A stretch of 6,996 bases of DNA from positions 1 to 6,996 of the forward strand of contig PXBQ01000114.1 in the NCBI GenBank assembly GCA_003566875.1, written 5' to 3'. Each line of letters opens with the position of its first letter. Position 1 is the first letter of the stretch. Below are positions 1 through 6,868 of the stretch, piece by piece. Origin of the DNA: Spirochaetaceae bacterium. GTDB lineage: Bacteria > Spirochaetota > Spirochaetia > DSM-27196 > PXBQ01. The notes below the pieces were generated by a model that saw only the letters and a program-made list of their open reading frames with translations, did no database searches and was not told where the DNA came from. The position numbers and the translations under genes were made by a program.

Positions 1-281
1 CCGCTCCTTCGTCACGTACTCGCCGGCGAGCGTCGCGACGTAGGAGTCGCCCTGCCCAACTATCGGTAGACCGCGATAATCGAGAACGCGCCAAGCGCGT
101 TCACCTGGTTATTCTCCGGCGAGAACCTCGGGAAAATGGTCGTTAAGGTGTAGCGGCAGCGATGCATACCCGCGATTGAGGCGACGATCGGGATGCGTCT
201 TACCCGCGACCGGACGATATGTACGTTTTTTGTCGGTAGCCTTCGAAAACTGCAACGAGTAATATACGATTTTGAAATCAC
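1..281 (-). pseudogene. Possible broken or partial minus-strand gene, unidentified
   Basis: I do not recognise this. On the minus strand a frame open from 281 runs to a TAG at 62-60. Its second half has protein-like composition (residues such as ENNQVNALGAFSIIAVYR) and mostly G/C-ending codons from about 197 to 63. Directly after that stop another minus frame, shifted relative to the first, continues open to the window edge (VGQGDSYVATLAGEYVTKER) with 19 of its 20 codons ending in G or C. One explanation is a gene pointing left and interrupted by a frameshift near 60-62. The part above about 210 is AT-rich and does not look coding, and no start with a ribosome binding site was found. Alternative: a plus-strand gene ending at the TAG at 41-43, whose last 13 codons (RSFVTYSPASVAT) all end in G or C. 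That frame shares third-codon positions with the minus frame, so composition cannot separate the two. Confidence is low. Confidence 0.25.
84..102. repeat. Short perfect hairpin, 8-bp stem
   Basis: GAACGCGC (84-91) and GCGCGTTC (95-102) form a perfect 8-bp stem with the 3-nt loop CAA. No T-run follows on either strand, so it is not a classical intrinsic terminator. It lies inside the ambiguous left flank and may be a structure of that decayed region or chance. Confidence 0.35.
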
Positions 282-330
282 AAATGCAATTCCTTCCGAT
301 TTACGGATCGTGAGTTTGCCCCCACACTAT

Positions 331-342
331 GTCTGGATCCGG
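331..342. promoter_or_regulatory. Upstream operator-like site (GGATCC-centred)
   Basis: GTCTGGATCCGG at 331-342 matches 11 of the first 12 bases of the perfect palindrome at 391-404, and the two centres (337.5 and 397.5) are exactly 60 bp apart. It is an imperfect palindrome itself. Two related sites before a sugar-transporter gene suggest a pair of binding sites for a transcription factor. Which factor is unknown: the AraC-type regulator in this cluster is one candidate, a LacI- or GntR-type regulator elsewhere another. Confidence 0.4.
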
Positions 343-371
343 CGACACGGCGGGCCGCGTTGCGGCATATT
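342..371 (+). promoter_or_regulatory. Weak candidate promoter of the transporter operon
   Basis: GCGACA (342-347, four of six to TTGACA) and CATATT (366-371, four of six to TATAAT) are separated by 18 nt. Initiation would fall near 378 and give a leader of about 40 nt carrying the palindrome and the AGGAGG ribosome binding site. This is the only reasonable pair I found that leaves room for the ribosome binding site. It is poor enough to need an activator, which fits a regulated sugar operon, but it may be coincidental. A 5-bp hairpin (GCCGC/GCGGC, 354-366) lies in its spacer. Confidence 0.22.
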
Positions 372-390
372 TCGTGTCCTGTTGACAGTG

Positions 391-404
391 GTCCGGATCC
401 GGAC
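391..404. promoter_or_regulatory. Perfect 14-bp palindrome, probable operator
   Basis: GTCCGGATCCGGAC is a perfect 14-bp palindrome ending 4 nt before the AGGAGG ribosome binding site (409-414) of the solute-binding protein gene. A bound protein here would block RNA polymerase just at or after the transcription start. In RNA the same bases could form a short hairpin beside the ribosome binding site. A related site lies 60 bp upstream. DNA-binding operator is the preferred reading because of the second copy. Confidence 0.5.
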
Positions 405-419
405 ACATAGGAGGACGAT

Positions 420-1994
420 ATGAAACGGTTTTTTCTGGTTTTGTTGATTCTCGCGGTGACCGCGTCGCTGGTATTCGCCGCGGGGAAAAAAGAAGCCGCG
501 ACGGTTGGCGACGGTGTCCCAACTCTGTCGTACTACCTCGGGCCGCCCGCGGTGATCGCGACGCACGTCGACACCTGGGCCGACGCGCCGATCTGGCAGG
601 AGTATCAGAAGCGGGTAGGCGTCAACGTTGAGTTCATCCGGATCCCGCAGGATGCGGCGGCGCACCTTTCGTTGCTGATCGCGGCCGGTGACTATCCTGA
701 CATGATCGAGCATCGCTGGGGCAACTATACCGGCGGTCCCGCGCAGGCGATCGCCGACGGCGTGATTCTGCCGCTCAATGACGTGTTCCGGGATTATGCG
801 CCGAACATGACGAAGCGCATAGAGATGATGCGGCAAGTCGGTCCGGATAACGTTCTTGCGATGCAGACCGGCGCGGGCGAGTACTTCGGTTTTCCGATGC
901 TCAGAGTCGACGACGAGACGCTGGTCTTTGTCGGACCACAACTGCGCGCCGATTGGCTCGCGCAAACGGGTATGGAACTCCCCGAAACCATCGCCGATTG
1001 GGAACGCGTTCTCACGGCTTTCCGCGATGAGTACGATGTTGCGCCGCTGTCCGGTACAGGGAAGTTTTTCGACGCCCGGAACGTATTCGGCGCGAGCACG
1101 TTCGCCTCGGCGTACGGTGTTGTCCTGGAATGGCATGTCGTCGACGGCCACGTCCAACACGGATTCGCGCAGCCTGAGTTGATCGATTTCCTGACGTTGG
1201 CAAATTCGTGGTACCAGAAGGGTTTGATCGACCCGGAGTTTGTGACCAACGACCGACCGGTATTTGACAACAAAGTGTATAACGGTCAGGTCGGAGCGTT
1301 CATCGGGTTCACCGGGAGCAGCATGGGACTGTACCTGAACGCGATGGCGGACCGTGACCCGAACTTCGACCTCGTCGGTGCAAAGTACCCGGTACTCAAC
1401 CGCGGTGATTATCCGTACTTTGGCCAGCGCTCAGGATTTGTCGTTCCTCGTGCATCGGCGATCTCGACAAAGGCGTCCGATGTCGCGACGGCGGCTCGGT
1501 TCCTTGACTACGCGTACGGCGAAGAAGGCCATATGCTCGTGAACTTCGGGATCGAGGGCGTGAGTTACACCATGGTGAACGGCTTTCCAACGTATACGGA
1601 TACTATTACGAACAACCCCGACGGACTCAGCGTTGCCGCCGCTATGGGGCTTTACACCGGTATCTCGGCCGGAGGTTCGGCGGTTCAGGACGGACGGTAC
1701 GCCGTTCAATACCTTTTGAACCAGCCACAACAAGCCGACGCGGTCGAGAAGTGGGCGCAGACGAACGCGGCTGAGATCATGCTCGTCGACTTGAGCCCGG
1801 CACCGAATGTCGCCGATGAGTACGGAGCGATCTGGTCCGAGGTTCAAACGCACGCGGAAGAGAACCTTCTCCGGTTTATCGTGGGAAGCCGACCACTGAG
1901 CCAGTTCAACGCGTATCTCAGAGAGCTCGAAGCGATGGGGTATCCGAGGGCTCGCGCGCATATGCAAGCCGCGTACGACGCACTTTACAACTGA
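420..1994 (+). CDS. ABC transporter sugar-binding protein (LplA/YtcQ type)
   Basis: Periplasmic (extracytoplasmic) binding protein that delivers an oligosaccharide to the two permeases encoded next. It is 524 aa long, about the usual length for the LplA/LipO/YtcQ group of family 1 solute-binding proteins. Residues 1-21 form a signal peptide: MKRFF, a Leu/Val-rich core, then SLVFAAGKKEA, with likely cleavage after A20 or A21. The protein has no cysteine at all, so it cannot be a lipoprotein; this GKKEA-style end is typical of spirochaete binding proteins. The early mature part (DAPIWQEYQKRVGVNVEF, then AAGDYPDM near residues 88-95) matches the conserved start of this group. The ATG at 420 follows AGGAGG (409-414) by 5 nt, a strong start. 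The gene is followed by a hairpin and then two permease genes. It probably heads an operon controlled by the palindromic sites at 331-342 and 391-404. The sugar cannot be told from sequence. Confidence 0.93.
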   Translation: MKRFFLVLLILAVTASLVFAAGKKEAATVGDGVPTLSYYLGPPAVIATHVDTWADAPIWQEYQKRVGVNVEFIRIPQDAAAHLSLLIAAGDYPDMIEHRWGNYTGGPAQAIADGVILPLNDVFRDYAPNMTKRIEMMRQVGPDNVLAMQTGAGEYFGFPMLRVDDETLVFVGPQLRADWLAQTGMELPETIADWERVLTAFRDEYDVAPLSGTGKFFDARNVFGASTFASAYGVVLEWHVVDGHVQHGFAQPELIDFLTLANSWYQKGLIDPEFVTNDRPVFDNKVYNGQVGAFIGFTGSSMGLYLNAMADRDPNFDLVGAKYPVLNRGDYPYFGQRSGFVVPRASAISTKASDVATAARFLDYAYGEEGHMLVNFGIEGVSYTMVNGFPTYTDTITNNPDGLSVAAAMGLYTGISAGGSAVQDGRYAVQYLLNQPQQADAVEKWAQTNAAEIMLVDLSPAPNVADEYGAIWSEVQTHAEENLLRFIVGSRPLSQFNAYLRELEAMGYPRARAHMQAAYDALYN

Positions 1995-2020
1995 TCGGCC
2001 GGAACGAAGTAAGGTTACGC

Positions 2021-2048
2021 AACGCGGGGGACGGCCCCCGCGTTTTTT
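2021..2048 (+). terminator. Terminator-like hairpin between binding protein and permease genes
   Basis: AACGCGGGGG (2021-2030) and CCCCCGCGTT (2035-2044) form a perfect 10-bp GC-rich stem with the 4-nt loop ACGG. A run of six T (2043-2048) begins within the stem. This has every mark of an intrinsic terminator, yet the next gene of the same transporter starts 15 nt later with no promoter between. It most likely acts as a partial terminator or an mRNA-stabilising hairpin that keeps the binding protein more abundant than the permeases, as known for the malE-malF and many other binding-protein operons. Confidence 0.85.
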
Positions 2049-2049
2049 C

Positions 2050-2055
2050 AGGAGA
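2050..2055 (+). promoter_or_regulatory. Ribosome binding site that decides the LplB-type permease start
   Basis: AGGAGA lies one base after the T-run of the hairpin. It is 7 nt from the ATG at 2063 but only 1 nt from the in-frame GTG at 2057, so the ATG is the better start. The site is retained only in transcripts that read through the hairpin. Confidence 0.7.
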
Positions 2056-2062
2056 TGTGAGA

Positions 2063-2971
2063 ATGACGCTCAACGACCGCCTGAAACGCATCGCGACCGA
2101 TCGAGTCCTGTACTTGATGCTGGTGCCGTTTCTCGTGTACTTCATCGTTTTCCACTACGTCCCGCTCATCGGTAACGTTATCGCGTTCAAGCGATTCACG
2201 CCCGCGCGCGGGATCGTCGAGAGCCCGTGGGTCGGGTTCATGTACTTCAGGCAGTTTTTCGCGTCGACGTACTTCGTACGGGTCCTGCGGAATACCGTGA
2301 TCATCAGCGTGACCACGTTGATCGTCGGCTTCCCCGCGCCGATTATTCTTGCGCTGATGCTGAACGAAGTACGGCATACAGCGTACAAGCGAGTGATCCA
2401 GAGCGTCACGTACCTTCCGCACTTCGTTTCGATCGTCGTCGTCGCGGGGCTGATTGTACAGTTCAGCTCCGCCCGAGGACTCTTCAACGATATCATTGTC
2501 GCGCTCGGCGGTACTCGGACGTCGCTGCTTCTGCAGGCACGGCTTTTTGTTCCGATCTACGTCGGATCCGAGGTGTGGCAGACCGTCGGTTGGGGGTCTA
2601 TCATCTACCTCTCGGCGCTTTCGACGATTGACCCAAACCTGTACGAGGCCGCGGTGATCGACGGAGCCGGCAGATTCCGCCAGTTATTGGCGATCACGCT
2701 TCCGTGTCTTTTGCCGACGATAACCGTACTCTTCATCCTGAGAACCGGGCAACTGCTTTCGGTTGGACACGAAAAAATAATCCTTTTATACAATCCACTT
2801 ACGTACGAGACCGCCGACGTGATCATGACGTTTGTATACCGCAAAGGGCTGATCGATCTCAGCTGGAGCTACTCGACCGCAGTTGGGCTACTCAACTCTC
2901 TCGTGAACGGCTTTGTGATCATCACGGTGAATACAATCGCCCGACGGGTTTCCGACAACAGTCTCTGGTAA
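2063..2971 (+). CDS. lplB: ABC sugar transporter inner-membrane permease, LplB/YteP family
   Basis: One of the two membrane subunits forming the sugar channel. It is 302 aa from the ATG at 2063, the usual size for this family; the GTG at 2057 would add two residues but is too close to the ribosome binding site. Hydrophobic segments include about residues 15-37 and 78-100, with more on to the C-terminus. The cytoplasmic EAA loop that docks the ATPase is intact at residues 195-214 (EAAVIDGAG...ITLP), with the key glycine at G201. The stretch LLYNPLTYETADVI and the C-terminal SLW are hallmarks of LplB-type permeases (COG4209), which usually serve uptake of oligosaccharides from complex polysaccharides. 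The stop codon overlaps the AAGGAG ribosome binding site of the next gene, indicating co-transcription and probable translational coupling. No ATPase gene lies nearby; a shared MsmX-like ATPase elsewhere is expected. Confidence 0.93.
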   Translation: MTLNDRLKRIATDRVLYLMLVPFLVYFIVFHYVPLIGNVIAFKRFTPARGIVESPWVGFMYFRQFFASTYFVRVLRNTVIISVTTLIVGFPAPIILALMLNEVRHTAYKRVIQSVTYLPHFVSIVVVAGLIVQFSSARGLFNDIIVALGGTRTSLLLQARLFVPIYVGSEVWQTVGWGSIIYLSALSTIDPNLYEAAVIDGAGRFRQLLAITLPCLLPTITVLFILRTGQLLSVGHEKIILLYNPLTYETADVIMTFVYRKGLIDLSWSYSTAVGLLNSLVNGFVIITVNTIARRVSDNSLW

Positions 2972-2982
2972 AGGAGTGACCG

Positions 2983-3864
2983 ATGGTTTCCGGGAAAACA
3001 TTGAACCCGCTGAGCTTTGACGTCTGGAACTACATCGTTCTCGCCGCGCTGGGCGTCCTGACGATGTATCCGTTCTACTACATGATCGTGGCGTCATTCA
3101 GCACCGGTAACAGCTTGCTCGCGCACCAGGGAGTGTTGCTTTGGCCGGTCGACCCAACTTTTATCGCGTACGAGAAGGTCGCGAGCAATCCAAAAATCGT
3201 GCGCGGCTACCTGAACAGTATTTACCTTGTCGTCGCGGGCGTCGGGCTGAACATGACGATTACGTCTCTTGCCGCGTACGCGTTGTCCAGAAAGCATCTC
3301 GTCGGCAGATCGTTCCTGCTGAAGTTTGCGGTTTTCACGATGATTTTCGATCGTGGGCTGATCCCGCTCTTCCTGTTGGTCCGAAACCTCGGGCTATACG
3401 GGTCATTGTGGTCGGTCATCATGACGTTTGCGGTCAACACGTACAATCTGTTGATCATGGTCACGTTCTTTCGGGGCGTACCGGAGAGCCTCGAGGAGTC
3501 GGCGATTGTCGACGGCGCGGGCCACTTCCGGATTCTCCTGGAGATCTTCATTCCGATCTCCAAAGCCGTTGTCGCTACTCTCATCCTCTTTTACGCGGTC
3601 GGCCGATGGAACGGATACTTTTACGCGATGATCTTCCTGCCGAATCCCGATCGGTGGCCGATATCGCTCGTGTTACGCGAGATCATTATTTCCGAACAGA
3701 TGAGCGACTACCTGGGCGGCGTCGATGTCGGCGATCAAGGGTCGGTCTCGGAGACGATCAAGTACGCGACCGCGGTCGTCACGACGCTACCGATTCTTTT
3801 GTTATACCCGTACCTTCAGAAACACTTCACAAAAGGCGTCATGTTGGGCTCGATAAAAGGGTAA
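2983..3864 (+). CDS. ytcP: ABC sugar transporter inner-membrane permease, YtcP/LplC family
   Basis: Second membrane subunit, partner of the LplB-type permease just upstream. It is 293 aa long, normal for this group of the MalG-like permeases (COG0395). The first membrane segment is at about residues 16-38 (IVLAALGVLTMYPFYYMIVA). The EAA-type ATPase-docking loop is at residues 172-191 (ESAIVDGAG...IFIP), where the usual EAA reads ESA but D177 and G178 are kept. The C-terminus KGVMLGSIKG is the family signature. The ATG at 2983 follows AAGGAG (2971-2976) by 6 nt; that site overlaps the upstream TAA. The AraC-type regulator gene begins 36 nt after the stop with no hairpin or clear promoter between, so it probably belongs to the same transcript. 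Confidence 0.93.
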   Translation: MVSGKTLNPLSFDVWNYIVLAALGVLTMYPFYYMIVASFSTGNSLLAHQGVLLWPVDPTFIAYEKVASNPKIVRGYLNSIYLVVAGVGLNMTITSLAAYALSRKHLVGRSFLLKFAVFTMIFDRGLIPLFLLVRNLGLYGSLWSVIMTFAVNTYNLLIMVTFFRGVPESLEESAIVDGAGHFRILLEIFIPISKAVVATLILFYAVGRWNGYFYAMIFLPNPDRWPISLVLREIIISEQMSDYLGGVDVGDQGSVSETIKYATAVVTTLPILLLYPYLQKHFTKGVMLGSIKG

Positions 3865-3900
3865 ATTGCGTTCGGCGCGTGAATAGTGATAGAGTCAAGC

Positions 3901-6162
3901 ATGACCGTTCGTTCACGCGTGCGAAAACGATGGTTCCTGTCGTTTCTCGGAGTCACCGCGTTTCCGTTTGTGATAGGCATTTTCCTGTTTTTACGCGGTG
4001 AACGGTTGATCCGCACCGAGACCGACCGTGTGCACCAGGCCCAACTCAGTGTTCTCATTCACGGCCTCGACAGCGTGTTCAAGGAAATCCGGACGCTCGA
4101 ACTATCTCTGATCCAGGACGCGGATCTGCACGCGTTGATTTCCGGCCGCTTACCGACGAGCGAGGAGTACCTCACGGCGCGCCGGTTGATTGCCCGATAC
4201 GGAGCCAGCCCTCTGGACGCGAGCAATGCCGTGGAATGGATGGTGTACGTTCGGGAGACCAACAAGGTCCTGACCCCGACAACGTATACTCACGACGCGA
4301 ATTTCCTGCTTCGTGACCTGTACGGAGAACCCCCGTGGATGCTGGCACAGTGGCGGCTCCAGATGCGCAGCACCGAAAACCGCACGCTCGGAACGACGGG
4401 CCCCGCCGGGTGGAACGCCCCACCGTGGGAGCCGGTCGTCGTGTATCGCCGGCATCTCCCTATCGGACGGAGCGAGAATGCGCGCGCGGTCGCGGTGTTC
4501 TCCGTCTCTACCCCTTTGGTGTCCGACCTGCTCCGCACGATGCTGACTCGCGCCGACGATCTCGTGATTCTCTGGGACGGCGCTCGGTCGGTCGCGATCG
4601 GAAAAACCGGCGTCGTTTCAGGCCTTGAACTCCCGAATGAGTACCCCGATGTATCGACCACGATCGTCATGGGCGGCAAGCGGTACACGATTTATCGCGA
4701 CCAATCCCGGCAGATGCCGGTCCAGGTCGTGTACGCGCTCGCCGAACACGGCGCTTTTGCCGTGATTCGTGGCCATAGAACGATCGGTATTCTCGCTCTT
4801 CTTGTGTGTGTTTTCCTCGCAGCCGGCCTCTCCGGATTTTTTGTCATCCGGAACTACACGCCTGTCCGCCGGCTGCTCGAACTGGTCATTCGGGCGAACG
4901 GCTCGCGGCTCCGCCCTGACAGCGACGAGTTTCGGATCATCGAGGAGACTCTCAACCGCGCGATGAGCGAGACCGACGAGTTGCGCGCTCTGGTTCTCGG
5001 CCAGGAACAGTCGCTCGAGTTGTACAAATTCCGCAGTCTGCTGCGCGGAGCGACGTCGGACTCGGGGCGAACCGCGGCTGAGTTTTTCCGGCACGCGGGG
5101 ATTCACCTGTACGTCGTGATATTGATCGATCCGGTGCATCCGGATCAGACGGCCGCGGTAGAGGCTGCGGTGAGATCCGCCGTCGAGGAACGCCTTAAGG
5201 TCGTAGATGTGACCATGATCGGCGACGCGCTTTGTCTGGTCGTCGGCTCGCCGAGCGAGCAGTATCGGAGCGAGCTCGCCGACGCGGCAAACAGCGTGCA
5301 CCGCGCCGTACGCTCTCGTGTGGACGAGAGCTTTGCGGTGGCGGCGAGCCCGGTTCACGAGACAAAGGAACCTCCGCGGCACGCGATTGTCGCAGCTCAA
5401 GGCGCTCTCGATTACCGGATTGTCGAAGGGACCGACGAGGTTCTCCACCCGAACCTTACCAGCATGCCGCGCGAAACGTTTGAGTTTACGCTTCAGCAGG
5501 AGAACGATCTCGCGAACACGATCATTACCGGAGATTTCGAGACCGCGAACCGGATAACAACCGAGATTCTCGACGCAAACTTCGAGCGTCGATCGCTCTC
5601 GATCGAGATGGGACGCTGTCTCGCGTTCTCGCTCGCGTCGATGTTCATCCGTACATTGAACCGTGTCGCGCGGTTCAGGGAGAACCACATCTGGGATGAA
5701 CTTAGGCCGATCGAGAAGATCGCATCGTGCCTTACGTCGGAGCAACTGCGCACGACGATCCGTGATCTGCTTCTGGCCGTCTGTACCGATATTCGGCAGA
5801 ATAGCCGGTCGCACGGCGAGAACCTCGTGACCCGGATCACAGAGTACATTGCCGAAAACCTCAACGATCCGAACCTGGGTACGAAGGACATCGCGAACAC
5901 CTTTGACATGAATCCCGCGTACCTCGCGCGAGTCTTCAAAGAACTCACGGGCTTCAGTTTCGGAGAGTACATCAACCGGCGGAGGATTGAGATCGGCAAG
6001 GAAATTCTACGTTCCACCGATCGGACAATCGCCGATATCTGCCGTGAAGTCGGGTATCCCGAGTCGAGCTCGTTTATTCGGTTTTTCAAGAAGTTCGAGG
6101 GCATCACGCCCGGGCTCTACCGAGACGAGAATCGAGCCGTGCATCCGACGAGCGCGGAGTGA
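3901..6162 (+). CDS. Membrane-anchored AraC-family regulator (YtdP/YesS type)
   Basis: Transcription factor that probably senses an outside signal and activates the adjacent transporter genes. It is 753 aa from the ATG at 3901. A membrane helix lies at about residues 11-31, then an extracytoplasmic region of about 260 residues (probably a Cache-like sensor, by analogy), a second membrane helix at about 295-316, a HAMP-like linker, a central cytoplasmic region I cannot name (about 388-640), and a C-terminal AraC DNA-binding domain at about 641-741. The two helix-turn-helix units are near 659-680 (LGTKDIANTFDMNPAYLARV) and 709-731 (TIADICREVGYPESSSFIRF), ending in the typical FKKFEGITPGLYR. This matches Bacillus YtdP/YesS regulators, which sit beside lplABC-type transporters. 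An in-frame GTG at 3886 would add five residues. Neither start has a good ribosome binding site (a weak AGAG lies 6 nt before the ATG), so low expression or coupling to the permease gene is likely. Confidence 0.92.
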   Translation: MTVRSRVRKRWFLSFLGVTAFPFVIGIFLFLRGERLIRTETDRVHQAQLSVLIHGLDSVFKEIRTLELSLIQDADLHALISGRLPTSEEYLTARRLIARYGASPLDASNAVEWMVYVRETNKVLTPTTYTHDANFLLRDLYGEPPWMLAQWRLQMRSTENRTLGTTGPAGWNAPPWEPVVVYRRHLPIGRSENARAVAVFSVSTPLVSDLLRTMLTRADDLVILWDGARSVAIGKTGVVSGLELPNEYPDVSTTIVMGGKRYTIYRDQSRQMPVQVVYALAEHGAFAVIRGHRTIGILALLVCVFLAAGLSGFFVIRNYTPVRRLLELVIRANGSRLRPDSDEFRIIEETLNRAMSETDELRALVLGQEQSLELYKFRSLLRGATSDSGRTAAEFFRHAGIHLYVVILIDPVHPDQTAAVEAAVRSAVEERLKVVDVTMIGDALCLVVGSPSEQYRSELADAANSVHRAVRSRVDESFAVAASPVHETKEPPRHAIVAAQGALDYRIVEGTDEVLHPNLTSMPRETFEFTLQQENDLANTIITGDFETANRITTEILDANFERRSLSIEMGRCLAFSLASMFIRTLNRVARFRENHIWDELRPIEKIASCLTSEQLRTTIRDLLLAVCTDIRQNSRSHGENLVTRITEYIAENLNDPNLGTKDIANTFDMNPAYLARVFKELTGFSFGEYINRRRIEIGKEILRSTDRTIADICREVGYPESSSFIRFFKKFEGITPGLYRDENRAVHPTSAE

Positions 6163-6182
6163 AGCGGGTGAACGTGGGTGCC

Positions 6183-6199
6183 GCGACGGTCGGCGTCGC
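6183..6199. repeat. Small hairpin after the regulator gene
   Basis: GCGACG (6183-6188) and CGTCGC (6194-6199) form a 6-bp stem with loop GTCGG, 20 nt after the regulator stop codon. There is no T-run, so it is not a convincing intrinsic terminator. No other good terminator is seen between 6163 and 6259. The spacer contains no gene I can support. Confidence 0.3.
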
Positions 6200-6259
6200 T
6201 CCGTGACGACGACCGAGTTTCCCGGTGCGGGACGTACCGGTGCGCGGATGTAGCAACGG

Positions 6260-6724
6260 TAGCCCGGTTGTCTCACAAATCTGGGTCTCGGAATATCTGA
6301 GAAGCGAGCAGCAGGAAAGATGACCGAGAATTCTGTCTTGGACCTTTGAGCGGTATCGTCATCGCGGGGGATTGTGGGTTTTGTCGTCAGAAATGACGGC
6401 ACCACCGATCAATGAACGGGACCGATGAACGCGATGGGGACACTGCTCTCGGCGATAGCGAGGTCACTACGAAGCGCGGATTTTCCTTCCCGGCGATGTA
6501 TTCAGCCTTTACGCCCACCCGGCGCGAGCGTGACCAACTTTTTCTCGTGCGGCCAGGTGAGATCCTCGTACACACGGGCGGCTCGATTGCTCGAGGCGAA
6601 CAGCTCGGTCGCTTCCCGCATTGACTTGCCGATCGCTCGACGAAGTCTTTTATTTCTTGCCAGTCCAAGGACATACTCGACCCGAGCGGGGCCTTTTCTA
6701 CCTATTCATGAGAAATCCGGGCTA
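6260..6724 (-). mobile_element. Degenerate, internally deleted IS1380-type insertion sequence
   Basis: TAGCCCGGTTGTCTCACAAAT at 6260-6280 and the reverse complement of 6704-6724 match at 17 of 21 positions, including the outer eight bases (TAGCCCGG) and an inner TCTCA. These look like terminal inverted repeats. Between them lies a fragment of an IS1380-family transposase on the minus strand, starting about 20 nt inside the right end, where the N-terminal half of the gene should be. The roughly 465-bp length and missing transposase ends show an internally deleted copy. No flanking target duplication is visible (ACGG before, ATGA after), so the copy is old, rearranged or bounded slightly differently. 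The stretch 6281-6455 holds no identifiable gene. Confidence 0.7.
6456..6684 (-). pseudogene. IS1380-family transposase fragment with frameshift
   Basis: Read on the minus strand, 6684 to about 6543 encodes RVEYVLGLARNKRLRR, then SNRAARVYEDLTW, the usual central part of IS1380-type DDE transposases. The reading then shifts by one base at an A5 run (T at 6539-6543 on the plus strand) and continues as SWSRSRRVGVKAEYIAG and ENPRFVVTSL, the next conserved blocks. The unshifted frame stops at 6504-6502. Homology is lost after VVTSL (6456), and the N-terminal half and the downstream catalytic part are absent. The fragment cannot make an active transposase. The shift looks like decay, a one-base insertion in a homopolymer; programmed frameshifting is not known to me for this family. 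Confidence 0.82.
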
Positions 6725-6868
6725 ATGAATCTAACGATTCCATTTCCTTCCAAGACGGGAGTATTGTACCTGAAGAAGTAGCGCGACAGGCGTGTGTCTC
6801 TACGGTAAGATGAATCGGTTTCGGTTATTCACAAGCTCTGAGTTGTCGCAAGGATGTCACAACCTATA

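Noticed and set aside
382..411. TTGACA at 382-387 as the -35 box of the transporter promoter
   Set aside because: The only matching -10 positions (ACATAG, CATAGG at 405-411) are poor, and transcription would start at about the ATG, losing the AGGAGG ribosome binding site.
327..1160. 277-aa open frame on the minus strand
   Set aside because: Antisense shadow of the solute-binding protein gene; its product resembles nothing known to me and has an Arg-rich shadow composition.
4618..5814. 398-aa open frame on the minus strand
   Set aside because: It lies wholly opposite the AraC-type regulator gene, which has clear domains; the minus product is rich in Arg and has no recognisable motif.
6183..6199. 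Hairpin after the regulator gene as an intrinsic terminator
   Set aside because: Only 6 bp of stem and no T-run on either side.
6222..6245. CCGGTGCG repeated at 6222-6229 and 6238-6245
   Set aside because: Only two short GC-rich copies, easily explained by base composition.
6256..6728. Target-site duplication around the IS remnant
   Set aside because: The four or five bases on each side (AACGG and ATGAA) do not match.
6425..6781. 118-aa plus-strand open frame in the right spacer
   Set aside because: It runs antisense through the transposase fragment and across the right terminal repeat; no ribosome binding site and no motif.
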